50,842 nt of DNA from GCA-2861595 sp035536185 (lineage in GTDB: Bacteria > Actinomycetota > Acidimicrobiia > Acidimicrobiales > GCA-2861595): positions 1 through 50,842 of the forward strand of contig DATLOM010000007.1 of NCBI GenBank assembly GCA_035536185.1, read 5' to 3'. Positions 9,673 through 16,393 of the stretch are shown here, one piece after another. Each line of letters opens with the position of its first letter. Within the stretch, counting starts at the first letter, position 1. The position numbers and the translations under genes were made by a program. The notes under the pieces are model-generated. The model worked only from the letters and a program-made list of their open reading frames with translations, had not been told where the DNA came from and ran no database searches.

Positions 9673-10698
9673 ATGTCGAACCGAGGAGATCTCGCTAGTG
9701 CAATCAGAGAAGTGGCTATCGACCTAGCCCGAGAGCAGACCTTCACGGGTACGACAATCGACGACATCGCGCGCCGCCTTGAGGTCTCCAAGGCGGCGGT
9801 GTACTACCACTTCCGAGCAAAAGAGCAGCTTCTCGCCAGTCTGGTGGGGCCCCTTCTCGATGAGCTCGAGCAGCTGCTGGAATCCGCTTGCCAGCCTGAC
9901 AACCAACTCCGAGAGCCGCGGGCCCTCCTACGGGCCTACCTGGACGTGCTGGTCAAGCACCGAGACGTCGTGCCACTGGTCGTCCAGGACGTGTCTGTCA
10001 TCAACCATCCTGTCCTAGGCGGCCGTCCCGACGACATCGACCGTCGGCTGCGGGCCCTCCTAGCGGCTTCTCTCAATGGCGTGCCTGCAGCCGAGCCCCG
10101 TGCCACCGCTGCCCTCGCCGCCCTCCGCCGACCCGTGCTCGTGCTGCCCCTCAGCGACATCCGTCGTCATCGCCGCACGCTGCTTGCCGCCGCCACGGCG
10201 GCACTCGGTCTTCGCTCCCGCAAGGACGCCAATGTCGGGGCGGGGGATCCGGAGGTAGACGCCGTTGACCCTGGGGGGTGGGAGAGCGAGGAAGCTGCCA
10301 CCTTTCCGGCATCGCCGCTCAGCGTAGGCGCAATTCGCCTGTACGTGCGGAAGGTCCTGTCACAGTTTCCCGTGGGTGAGGATGTCCTCGACACCGCCGC
10401 GCTGGTCACCACCGAGATGGTGGCATACGTGCTAGCGAGCTGCGACCCCGACACGGATCTGCTGGTGCGGCTCACGAGGAACGACAGCCGCTTTGGCGTA
10501 GAGGTTGTCAATGACGACGCCCCGGCAACGGCTTTCGGCTTGGTTCAGCTTACGGTTGGCAGCACCGACCCAGCACTGCGACCCCGCTCGGTTGCGCTGG
10601 TCGACGCCCTTGCCGCGGCGTGGGGCATCGAGCGGCGCCTAGGGGAAAGCATCAGATTTTGGGGGGAGTTCCCAATCAGGGGACCGGCGCAAAACTGA
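9673..10698 (+). CDS. TetR-type repressor fused to a HATPase_c_2-like (anti-sigma kinase-type) domain
   Basis: 341 residues. Residues 1-65 are a clear TetR DNA-binding domain (TTIDDIARRLEVSKAAVYYHF). A TetR-like ligand/dimer region reaches to about 185. An acidic linker leads to a C-terminal domain (about 215-341) resembling the GHKL/HATPase_c_2 fold of SpoIIAB/RsbW-like anti-sigma kinases: it has the DTAALVTTEMVAYVLASC helix, which normally carries the N-box, and a terminal FWGEFP strand. The usual N-box asparagine is not obvious and the glycine-rich lid is poor, so ATP binding may be lost. It starts at ATG 9673, divergent from rhs across a 128-bp intergenic region, suggesting control of the toxin or of itself. 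The fusion is unusual; its ligand is unknown. Confidence 0.75.
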   Translation: MSNRGDLASAIREVAIDLAREQTFTGTTIDDIARRLEVSKAAVYYHFRAKEQLLASLVGPLLDELEQLLESACQPDNQLREPRALLRAYLDVLVKHRDVVPLVVQDVSVINHPVLGGRPDDIDRRLRALLAASLNGVPAAEPRATAALAALRRPVLVLPLSDIRRHRRTLLAAATAALGLRSRKDANVGAGDPEVDAVDPGGWESEEAATFPASPLSVGAIRLYVRKVLSQFPVGEDVLDTAALVTTEMVAYVLASCDPDTDLLVRLTRNDSRFGVEVVNDDAPATAFGLVQLTVGSTDPALRPRSVALVDALAAAWGIERRLGESIRFWGEFPIRGPAQN

Positions 10699-10774
10699 CG
10701 ACTCCGTAGAACCGGCTGATCCCGACTTACTCTCAGGTTGTCGGGCTTCCCGGAAAACACATCTCAAAGCGGGG

Positions 10775-11530
10775 CTACCTGATCGCCGTGCGTCCGATGT
10801 AGGAGTCCCGGCGCTCCACGAACCGCTGTAGTACCTCACGGACGGCCTCGATGGCCCCCTGATCGAGCTGAGCCTCAGGGAACTCGGACAGCCACTCGTC
10901 GACTTGATTGCCATTGACCACGGCGACATCTCCGATCACCGTGCACCCGGCATCGAGGCGCGGCGCGCCGCGTCCCCACAGCATCAGCGCCGGGGTGACG
11001 GGCACAGAGACACCTTCGCTCTTCAGCAGAAGGCGGATCTTGCGCGAGTTCTCCCTTGCTTGAAATACCGGGTCCCGATAAGGCCCTTCCAGGCCAGCTG
11101 GCGTGACCTTCCACGGGACATTGGTGTGTTTCGTCTCCACCGCGAACACTCCGGCGGGGCCAACGGCGACGTGATCGACGTCGAACCCAGCGAACTCGAT
11201 GTGGTCGACGACGTACCACCCGCCGTCGCTCAGTTTCCGGAACAACCCCGAGGTCAGCTGTTCTGCTCGCCCGGCATCCCTGAGGCGTCTGCTCCCGTCG
11301 AACTCCAGCAGGTACCAAACAGCCCATCCCATTCCTGCGGTCGCCGCTCCCGCTGCGAACCATGCTCCAGCCTTTGACCGAAGGACCAGCACTTCGACCA
11401 GGACGACCGCGATCGCGATGATGACCACGAAGACGCCGAGTACGGACAGTGACTTTGCATTCTCACGGACGAAGAGTCGCCTAATCCTCTTTGCCTCCTG
11501 GAACGATCGGCGACCGGCGCGCTTCGACAT
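10775..11530 (-). CDS. Membrane-anchored NERD-domain protein
   Basis: 251 residues from ATG 11530, which has AGGAG four to five bases upstream; a longer frame to 11701 would overlap the next gene by 130 bp and is rejected. A basic N-terminus is followed by two hydrophobic segments (about 30-50 and 56-76). A NERD domain begins near residue 85: the pattern WYVVDHIEF, FDVDHVAVGPAGVFAVETKH contains the D and the E-x-K of the restriction-endonuclease-like fold. NERD proteins are thought to be nuclease-related, but most are uncharacterised. It is transcribed in the same direction as the upstream pair but separated by 40 bp. The function on nucleic acid is inferred. Confidence 0.8.
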   Translation of the reverse strand: MSKRAGRRSFQEAKRIRRLFVRENAKSLSVLGVFVVIIAIAVVLVEVLVLRSKAGAWFAAGAATAGMGWAVWYLLEFDGSRRLRDAGRAEQLTSGLFRKLSDGGWYVVDHIEFAGFDVDHVAVGPAGVFAVETKHTNVPWKVTPAGLEGPYRDPVFQARENSRKIRLLLKSEGVSVPVTPALMLWGRGAPRLDAGCTVIGDVAVVNGNQVDEWLSEFPEAQLDQGAIEAVREVLQRFVERRDSYIGRTAIR

Positions 11531-11570
11531 GTTGCTCCTAGTTAGGGGAAGTAGGCACTCCCTGGTGAAG

Positions 11571-12392
11571 CTACCTATCGGGTGCGCCCGCAGCAGCGAA
11601 CGAGTGAGAACTCGTCCGCTGCCAGACCCGTTCCAGAAGCTCGTGTCCCGGGCAAGCGCGAAGACCGGCAAGGGCCACCTTCTCGGCTCGCTCCTTTGCA
11701 CCTTGTTCCGACAGAACCTCCACTAGCAGAACCGCGGCACGACCTATCTCGGCGCTGGCCGCACCGGGCAGGCCTTCCTCGTGGGCCCACTCGAAACCTC
11801 GAGGGGCCTCGAACGGGATACCGCCCACTGCGACAACGACCTCCTCCAGCTCGGCGATTGTGGTGGATGACGGCGATACGGCCACCGCCTTCGCCGCAGC
11901 CGAAAGCTGCTCCCAGTCGCTCACCACCTCGCCTCCCACCCGGTACCGCCGCCCCTCGGCATGGGGCAGGTTCAGCGAGCCATCTCCGGCCCGGCCCAGT
12001 TGGCGGCGGGCCAACGACACCAGGTTGTTGAACGTCGCCCCGGTCACTACACGGTCCGGCCACAAGGCAGTCTTCAGCCGCTCATCGGTGACCCCGTCGC
12101 GGTGGGTGACCAGATAAGCCACCAGTTCGACAACGCTTGGGCTCGAAATCGCCTCGCCGTTGGCCTCCACCGTTACCGGCCCGAGCAGCCGAACCACTAC
12201 CGGCGGGTTCGGAGGGTCGGTCTCCTGATCCACCGCGGGCGGGGGCGCCTCCCTCGCCCATGTCTCGCCTACCCCCCTTCCCGGCACCAGGGGCACGGGA
12301 GCCGTCCGTGGGAAATGGGCCAGGCAGTAGGCGAAGAAGGCACCGGCGCCCGCGCAGCTGGGGATCACCAAGGCGACGACTGGGTCGATCAC
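11571..12392 (-). CDS. Membrane-tethered winged-helix/BTAD (SARP-like) regulator
   Basis: 273 residues from a GTG at 12392 that overlaps the upstream gene's TGA as GTGA. Residues 1-25 (VVALVIPSCAGAGAFFAY) form one hydrophobic segment, followed by a proline-rich linker. A Trans_reg_C-like winged helix covers about 75-160 (VRLLGPVTVEANG ... LKTALWPDR ... NNLVSLARRQLG), and a BTAD-like helical region covers about 165-265. SARP-type regulators bind DNA through the first and interact through the second. The membrane tether and the coupling to a membrane-anchored partner suggest a signal-responsive pair, but no target is visible in the sequence. Confidence 0.7.
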   Translation of the reverse strand: MIDPVVALVIPSCAGAGAFFAYCLAHFPRTAPVPLVPGRGVGETWAREAPPPAVDQETDPPNPPVVVRLLGPVTVEANGEAISSPSVVELVAYLVTHRDGVTDERLKTALWPDRVVTGATFNNLVSLARRQLGRAGDGSLNLPHAEGRRYRVGGEVVSDWEQLSAAAKAVAVSPSSTTIAELEEVVVAVGGIPFEAPRGFEWAHEEGLPGAASAEIGRAAVLLVEVLSEQGAKERAEKVALAGLRACPGHELLERVWQRTSSHSFAAAGAPDR

Positions 12393-13177
12393 GCCTCGGT
12401 GACGTGGGACAGGCTGTTGAGCACACGCCGGGCCACCTCCTTGTCGCCGGCCGGCAACGAAGCTTCGGTGTAGAGGTTGGCCACCACGACGTCGTTCCCG
12501 ACGATGGTCCACAGGTACTCGACGTCGAGCTGCTCACCATCGACCGGTTCGGTGCCAAGGATGCGGCACCCCGCAACGCCCGCCACAGTGGCCCGCTCCG
12601 AGCGTTCGATGTCGACGTGGGGAAGGACCATGGAGAACAACTCGTCACCCTGGGCGATGACATCGTCGGCGGTGGTGCTACCGGCGTGATCGAAGGCCAC
12701 GAAGATGGCCGTGACCGCATCAGGAGGCCCGACCCGGTAGACGTCGCCATCTTCTCGGTGAACCAGCCATCCCCGCGGGTGACGAAGGGTGTAGGTGGCG
12801 TCGTTCATCTTCAGCTGCACCGTCTCCCAGGAATCTTCTGCCGGCCCCAGCCTTTCGTTGGCTGGCTGCGTGCACCACTGAGAGGAGCTGTCTGGCGGCG
12901 AGGTTCGATCTCCGGGCTCCTCCGGCTGGCTGAAGGGGTTCGGTGGCAACAGGTCGCGTTCACCGAGAGGCACCGGCGCCATCTCCTTGTCGCCGTGGCG
13001 CTCCGGCACCGTGGTGGCGGTGCGCCCAGCGCTGACACGAGTCCCGCCGCTGGGAGCCAGGCTCCAGCCCAGCAGCACAAGGGCTACTGCGACGGCGGTG
13101 CAGGCAACCCAGCGCAGGGCGCCGGAAAAGGGTCGAGGGCGGTCAAAGGCTGATTCCATGGTTTCCATGGCCGCCAC
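12389..13177 (-). CDS. Membrane-anchored protein of unknown function
   Basis: Up to 262 residues. One transmembrane segment (about 23-42, WVACTAVAVALVLLGWS) follows a short cytoplasmic tail. A Pro/Ser-rich linker leads to an exported domain of about 150 residues with alternating beta strands (YTLRHPRGWLVHREDGDVYRV), resembling PsbP/Mog1-like lipoprotein folds in pattern only. Three in-frame starts (GTG 13177, then two ATGs within 20 bases) are possible and no convincing ribosome site decides between them. The stop overlaps the next gene's start (GTGA), so it is co-translated with the winged-helix/BTAD regulator and may be its sensor or partner. Confidence 0.6.
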   Translation of the reverse strand: MAAMETMESAFDRPRPFSGALRWVACTAVAVALVLLGWSLAPSGGTRVSAGRTATTVPERHGDKEMAPVPLGERDLLPPNPFSQPEEPGDRTSPPDSSSQWCTQPANERLGPAEDSWETVQLKMNDATYTLRHPRGWLVHREDGDVYRVGPPDAVTAIFVAFDHAGSTTADDVIAQGDELFSMVLPHVDIERSERATVAGVAGCRILGTEPVDGEQLDVEYLWTIVGNDVVVANLYTEASLPAGDKEVARRVLNSLSHVTEA

Positions 13178-13217
13178 AATGCGGGAATGCCCCGCTCCTG
13201 CCTAGACGGTCATCTCC

Positions 13218-13880
13218 TCATTCACCCCTAGGGACCTCCCCAGGGAGCCCACCGGCCGGCGTGGTATCGAGGCCGTGGTCGAGGGCGAAGCGCATCAGCT
13301 GGTCGCGCCGGGACAGGTGCAGCTTGGCCAAGATGTTGCGCACGTGGTTCTCCGCCGTCTTGCGGGCGATGAACAGCTCCTCGCCGATCTCCCGGTAGGA
13401 ATGGCCCCTCGCCACCAGCACCAGGACCTCCCGCTCTCTATCGGTCAGCACTGCGGCCCGGGACCCCTTGGTCCGTCCCATGCGGCGGAACTCACCCAGC
13501 ACCAACGACGCCAACCCCGGTGAGAACACCGGCTCGCCTTGGGCCGCCCGAGCCAGGGCGTCTCTCAGCGCCGGCCCGGTGCTCGACTTGGCCAGGTAAC
13601 CAACCGCGCCGGCGGCCACGCACTCGAGCACGTCCGCCTCGGCCTCCGAGACGCTCAACATGACGATTGGCGTCACCTCCGCACAGGCACTCACCACCGC
13701 CACACCCCCGCCGCCGGGCATGCACAGATCACAAACCACCAGGTCCGGCCGCTCTCGGTTGATCACCTCGACGGCGCCAGCGACATCGGCCGCCTCACCC
13801 ACCACCTCGAAGCCCTCGCCCAGTTCGGCCCGCAGCCCCGAACGCCACACCGAATGGTCGTCGGCTACCACCAGCCTCAC
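13218..13880 (-). CDS. NarL/LuxR-family response regulator
   Basis: 220 residues from the GTG at 13880. The receiver domain has the acidic pair at residues 7-8 (VVADDH), the phospho-acceptor aspartate near residue 51 (LVVCDLCMPG) and a lysine in GYLAKS. A LuxR-type HTH closes the protein (LTDREREVLVLVARGHSYREI ... KTAENHVRNILAKL). Its GTG overlaps the TGA of the preceding 31-codon mini-ORF, which in turn overlaps the kinase stop, so all three are probably translated as a coupled chain. The partner is the upstream histidine kinase. Target genes are unknown. Confidence 0.9.
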   Translation of the reverse strand: MRLVVADDHSVWRSGLRAELGEGFEVVGEAADVAGAVEVINRERPDLVVCDLCMPGGGGVAVVSACAEVTPIVMLSVSEAEADVLECVAAGAVGYLAKSSTGPALRDALARAAQGEPVFSPGLASLVLGEFRRMGRTKGSRAAVLTDREREVLVLVARGHSYREIGEELFIARKTAENHVRNILAKLHLSRRDQLMRFALDHGLDTTPAGGLPGEVPRGE

Positions 13881-13992
13881 CACTCCCACAGTCGCACCTC
13901 GCCGCCCTGGTCCAGCTCGGTCCGCAGCCCCGAGCGCCACACCGACTGGTCGTCGGCTACCACCAGCCTCACGACACCCACAGTCGCACCTC
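13809..13992. repeat. 92-bp tandem duplication at the kinase/regulator junction
   Basis: Two direct copies, 13809-13900 and 13901-13992, about 85 percent alike by eye. Each covers the last codons of the kinase (coding EVRLW), the GTGA overlap and the first ~25 codons of the regulator. Because 92 is not a multiple of three, the extra copy cannot extend the regulator and instead closes as a 31-codon ORF. Confidence 0.85.
13877..13972 (-). CDS. 31-residue mini-ORF, duplicated start of the response regulator
   Basis: GTG at 13972 overlaps the kinase TGA (GTGA); the TGA at 13879-13877 overlaps the regulator GTG (GTGA). The product begins MRLVVADDQSVWRSGLR, copying residues 1-17 of the regulator (one D/H-adjacent change), then runs through the duplicated kinase-end codons to EVRLWEW. 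It is either a by-product of the duplication that keeps ribosomes flowing to the regulator or a tiny decoy. No independent function is evident. Confidence 0.5.
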   Translation of the reverse strand: MRLVVADDQSVWRSGLRTELDQGGEVRLWEW

Positions 13993-15204
13993 GCTGCCTT
14001 GGCCGGGCCGGGAGCGAAGCTCGACCCGCCCGCCGGCCTCGGCCACCCGGGAGCGAATGGAGCCGACAAGTCCCTGGCCTTCCATGGCCGCCTCGGGATC
14101 GAAGCCGATGCCATCGTCCTTGACCGACACGAACACGCCGCCGTCGTCGCCGCTCGGGCCGGCGTAGACGACCACCCGTGAGGCGCAAGCGTGCTTGCCC
14201 ACGTTGGACAGTGCCTCTGTCACCGCTCCGGCGATGGCCGCAGTCTTGTCGGCATCGAGGGGAGAAGTCTCAGGGTCGACGACCACTTCCGGCGTCAGAT
14301 CGAAGCGCCTGGCGAAGTCACGGGCGGCATCGACCAGCGCCTCGTCGAGCTGGCGGCGATCAGCTCTCGGGCGGGCGAAGAGGAACCGGCGGAGATCACG
14401 CTCGGTCTCTCGGGCCAGGTGCGCGGCGGTCGGATCCTCGCTTCGCCGCCCGATGGCAACCAGGGTCTGCAGCACCCCGTCGTGCAGATCCTGGGCCAGC
14501 GCCTCTCGGGCTCGGGCCGTGGCCACCTCGGCTTCGGCTCGGCGCTGGCGGTCGGCCAGATAGGCGGTGCCCACGCCGGCCATGACGTAGAGCAGGCCGA
14601 GGGACAGCATCGGGATCAGCCGTGGGGCCAGGTCTGGATAAATGTCGTCGAGGGTGGGGAACAGGCCTCCGATATCGGGAGCAAGAGCACCGAGAAGCCG
14701 AGCCCCCACCACCGCAACGGCCACGCCACCGCCGGCTCTCGGCCCCTTGGCCAGACCGGCGGCCATGGGAGCAGCCAGTGACCACAGCGCCCCCAGCGCG
14801 GGCGTCCCCCACGTCCGCTCCGCCCCGAAGGCCCACCCCTCGCCCGCCTGCAGCGCGCAGGCGATCGCCACCTCGATGACCACCGCGCTCCAGCCGATGA
14901 GCAGGTCCGGCCCACGGCGAATTACAAGAGTTACCGCCGCCGTCCAGGCCAAGGCCGCGGCGCCAGCGCCGTAGGCCACCACCCGCCGCTCGATCTGATC
15001 CCCACCGACCACCAGAACCACGAGGGTGGCGCCTAGCCCCACCCAGCGCAGCCCCACCAGCGCCCGAAGCAGCACCAGGTCACTGGGCCGAAGCCCCTGG
15101 CGCCCGAGCAAAGGCTCCCGTGTAGGTGGGGCTTGAGCCGGCGTCAACGCCACACACCCAGCCTGTCCCATACCTGGACGGGATGCACGGTGATTGCCGC
15201 ACAC
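13969..15204 (-). CDS. NarL-type sensor histidine kinase
   Basis: Up to 411 residues; the start is uncertain (GTG 15204, ATG near 15172 or a later GTG). About five or six transmembrane segments lie between residues 45 and 215. A HisKA_3-type dimerisation helix with the phospho-acceptor histidine in LAQDLHDGVLQTL follows, then an HATPase_c domain with N-box EALSNVGKHA, G1 box DDGIGFD and G2 region GLVGSIRSRV. This is the usual architecture of partners of LuxR-type regulators. There is no recognisable extracytoplasmic sensor domain, so the signal is probably read in the membrane. Confidence 0.88.
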   Translation of the reverse strand: MCGNHRASRPGMGQAGCVALTPAQAPPTREPLLGRQGLRPSDLVLLRALVGLRWVGLGATLVVLVVGGDQIERRVVAYGAGAAALAWTAAVTLVIRRGPDLLIGWSAVVIEVAIACALQAGEGWAFGAERTWGTPALGALWSLAAPMAAGLAKGPRAGGGVAVAVVGARLLGALAPDIGGLFPTLDDIYPDLAPRLIPMLSLGLLYVMAGVGTAYLADRQRRAEAEVATARAREALAQDLHDGVLQTLVAIGRRSEDPTAAHLARETERDLRRFLFARPRADRRQLDEALVDAARDFARRFDLTPEVVVDPETSPLDADKTAAIAGAVTEALSNVGKHACASRVVVYAGPSGDDGGVFVSVKDDGIGFDPEAAMEGQGLVGSIRSRVAEAGGRVELRSRPGQGSEVRLWVS

Positions 15205-15440
15205 CGCCCGAGCCCTGACGCGTCTAGTGGTTGGGCTGGTGGGCAGGAAACCCGAAGGTGGAGGGGCAAGCCCGGTTCCCCCTCGGCGTCGAGAACCTGC
15301 CCCACCGCCGCCCTGGCCCCGCCGGTACGTTTGATCGCCTTGATCGCTGGGGCACCATCGGTCGAGTCAGCTCCGCCAGCACCCTGCAAGCCGCCGGCAA
15401 CCCCCACACCAGCTCCGAGAGGAACCTCCTGGAGCGACAG

Positions 15441-15935
15441 CTAGCGCTTCTTCGCCGCCCGACTGCCCTTCGCCGTGCCGGCCTTCTTCGCCGGTGCCTT
15501 GGTGGCTGCCCGTTTCGGAGCAGCCTTGGCCGGACGCGATGCGGGCTTGCCAGCCGTGGATCGTGAGGAAGCGGCAGGCTTCTTGGCCGCGTCAGCCTTG
15601 GCAGGGGCCTTGGTGGCAGCCGGCGGCCACACGCCCTTCGCCAACTTCGGCGCCGCCGAGGGACTCATCACCGCGTCCTTGAAACCCTTGAGGGCTGTGA
15701 TCTTGGCCTTCTTGGAGGCCTTGACCTTCACGGGCTGACCCGTCGCTGGATTGCGGGCCATGCGCGCAGGGCGATCCACCCGAGCGAACTTGGCGAAGCC
15801 GGAGATGGTGACCTGCTCCCCCTTGGCGGCGACGGCCTCGATGACCTCGGTAGTACCCCGCAGTGTCTTGTCGACGTCACGGGGCTCGAGCCCGACGTGG
15901 GCAGCAACAGCATTCACAAGTTCCTTGCGGTTCAT
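15441..15935 (-). CDS. hupB: HU-family nucleoid protein with basic C-terminal tail
   Basis: 164 residues. Residues 1-90 are HU (MNRKELVNAVAAHVG ... ISGFAKFARVDRPARMARNP), including the arm with the conserved RNP. Residues 95-164 are a Lys/Ala/Pro-rich tail with KKA and PAK repeats like the histone-H1-like tails of actinobacterial HupB. AAGGAGAG lies five to six bases before the ATG. It binds and compacts DNA. The actinobacterial tail supports the phylum assignment. Confidence 0.93.
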   Translation of the reverse strand: MNRKELVNAVAAHVGLEPRDVDKTLRGTTEVIEAVAAKGEQVTISGFAKFARVDRPARMARNPATGQPVKVKASKKAKITALKGFKDAVMSPSAAPKLAKGVWPPAATKAPAKADAAKKPAASSRSTAGKPASRPAKAAPKRAATKAPAKKAGTAKGSRAAKKR

Positions 15936-16044
15936 CGGCTCTCCTTGACGATTCGTGCTGGTCCATCAGTCTGCTGGCCCTCGACGCCACCATGGCGGAT
16001 ACCACGGTCATGGCTGACCACCCGGCACGAATGAATCGCCGGAG

Positions 16045-16215
16045 TCACTGGCGGTGCAGCCAGTCCTCCACACCACGCACCCAGTAAAGCTCGCCACTGT
16101 CGACATAGGGCCTGAGGCGCTCGACCAGCGCCGGCTCCCGCCGCTGATCCAGCCACTCGATCAGCACGGCCAGGCCGGCCCACAGAGCGAGGAAACCGAC
16201 GACCCACATCACCAT
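16045..16215 (-). CDS. Possible small membrane protein
   Basis: 56 residues if started at ATG 16215, which has GAGG eight bases upstream. One hydrophobic helix (VGFLALWAGLAVLIEWL) is followed by a charged tail ending DWLHRQ. The frame is open further upstream but lacks good starts there and would run into the relaxase control region. It sits between hupB and the divergent relaxase. I do not recognise it. Confidence 0.4.
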   Translation of the reverse strand: MVMWVVGFLALWAGLAVLIEWLDQRREPALVERLRPYVDSGELYWVRGVEDWLHRQ

Positions 16216-16340
16216 CCCAACAACCTCGCACACGACAGTGACAAGAACACCGACACCCCCAGCCGACCGCTTCCTCTGCCGATCAAGGTGATCACAAACA
16301 TCGGCGGAGCCGAAGCTATTGATGAGCTGCACAGACTGGC

Positions 16341-16359
16341 CACGTCCCTTCGGGACGTG
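16341..16359. promoter_or_regulatory. Perfect inverted repeat upstream of the relaxase (operator or oriT hairpin candidate)
   Basis: CACGTCCC-TTC-GGGACGTG: eight-base arms and a three-base loop, 35 bp before the relaxase ATG. It could be a repressor site or the hairpin next to a nic site, since oriT often lies beside the relaxase gene. No run of T follows in either direction, so it is not a simple terminator. Confidence 0.45.
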
Positions 16360-16377
16360 ACATTTTCCTCGTCGGCG

Positions 16378-16389
16378 GGGCGTAGAGGG
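16378..16389 (+). promoter_or_regulatory. GGGCGTAGAGGG motif, copy a (relaxase start)
   Basis: The 12-mer ends four bases before the relaxase ATG; its AGAGGG part can act as ribosome-binding site. The same 12-mer occurs at three other gene starts of the conjugation module. Confidence 0.5.
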
Positions 16390-16393
16390 GGCG

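Noticed and set aside
11531..11701. Longer N-terminus for the NERD protein
   Set aside because: Would overlap the regulator gene by 130 bp; ATG 11530 has a good AGGAG site and begins the sensible protein.
15205..15440. Extra gene between hupB and the kinase
   Set aside because: Frames are short and featureless; nothing supported in this gap.
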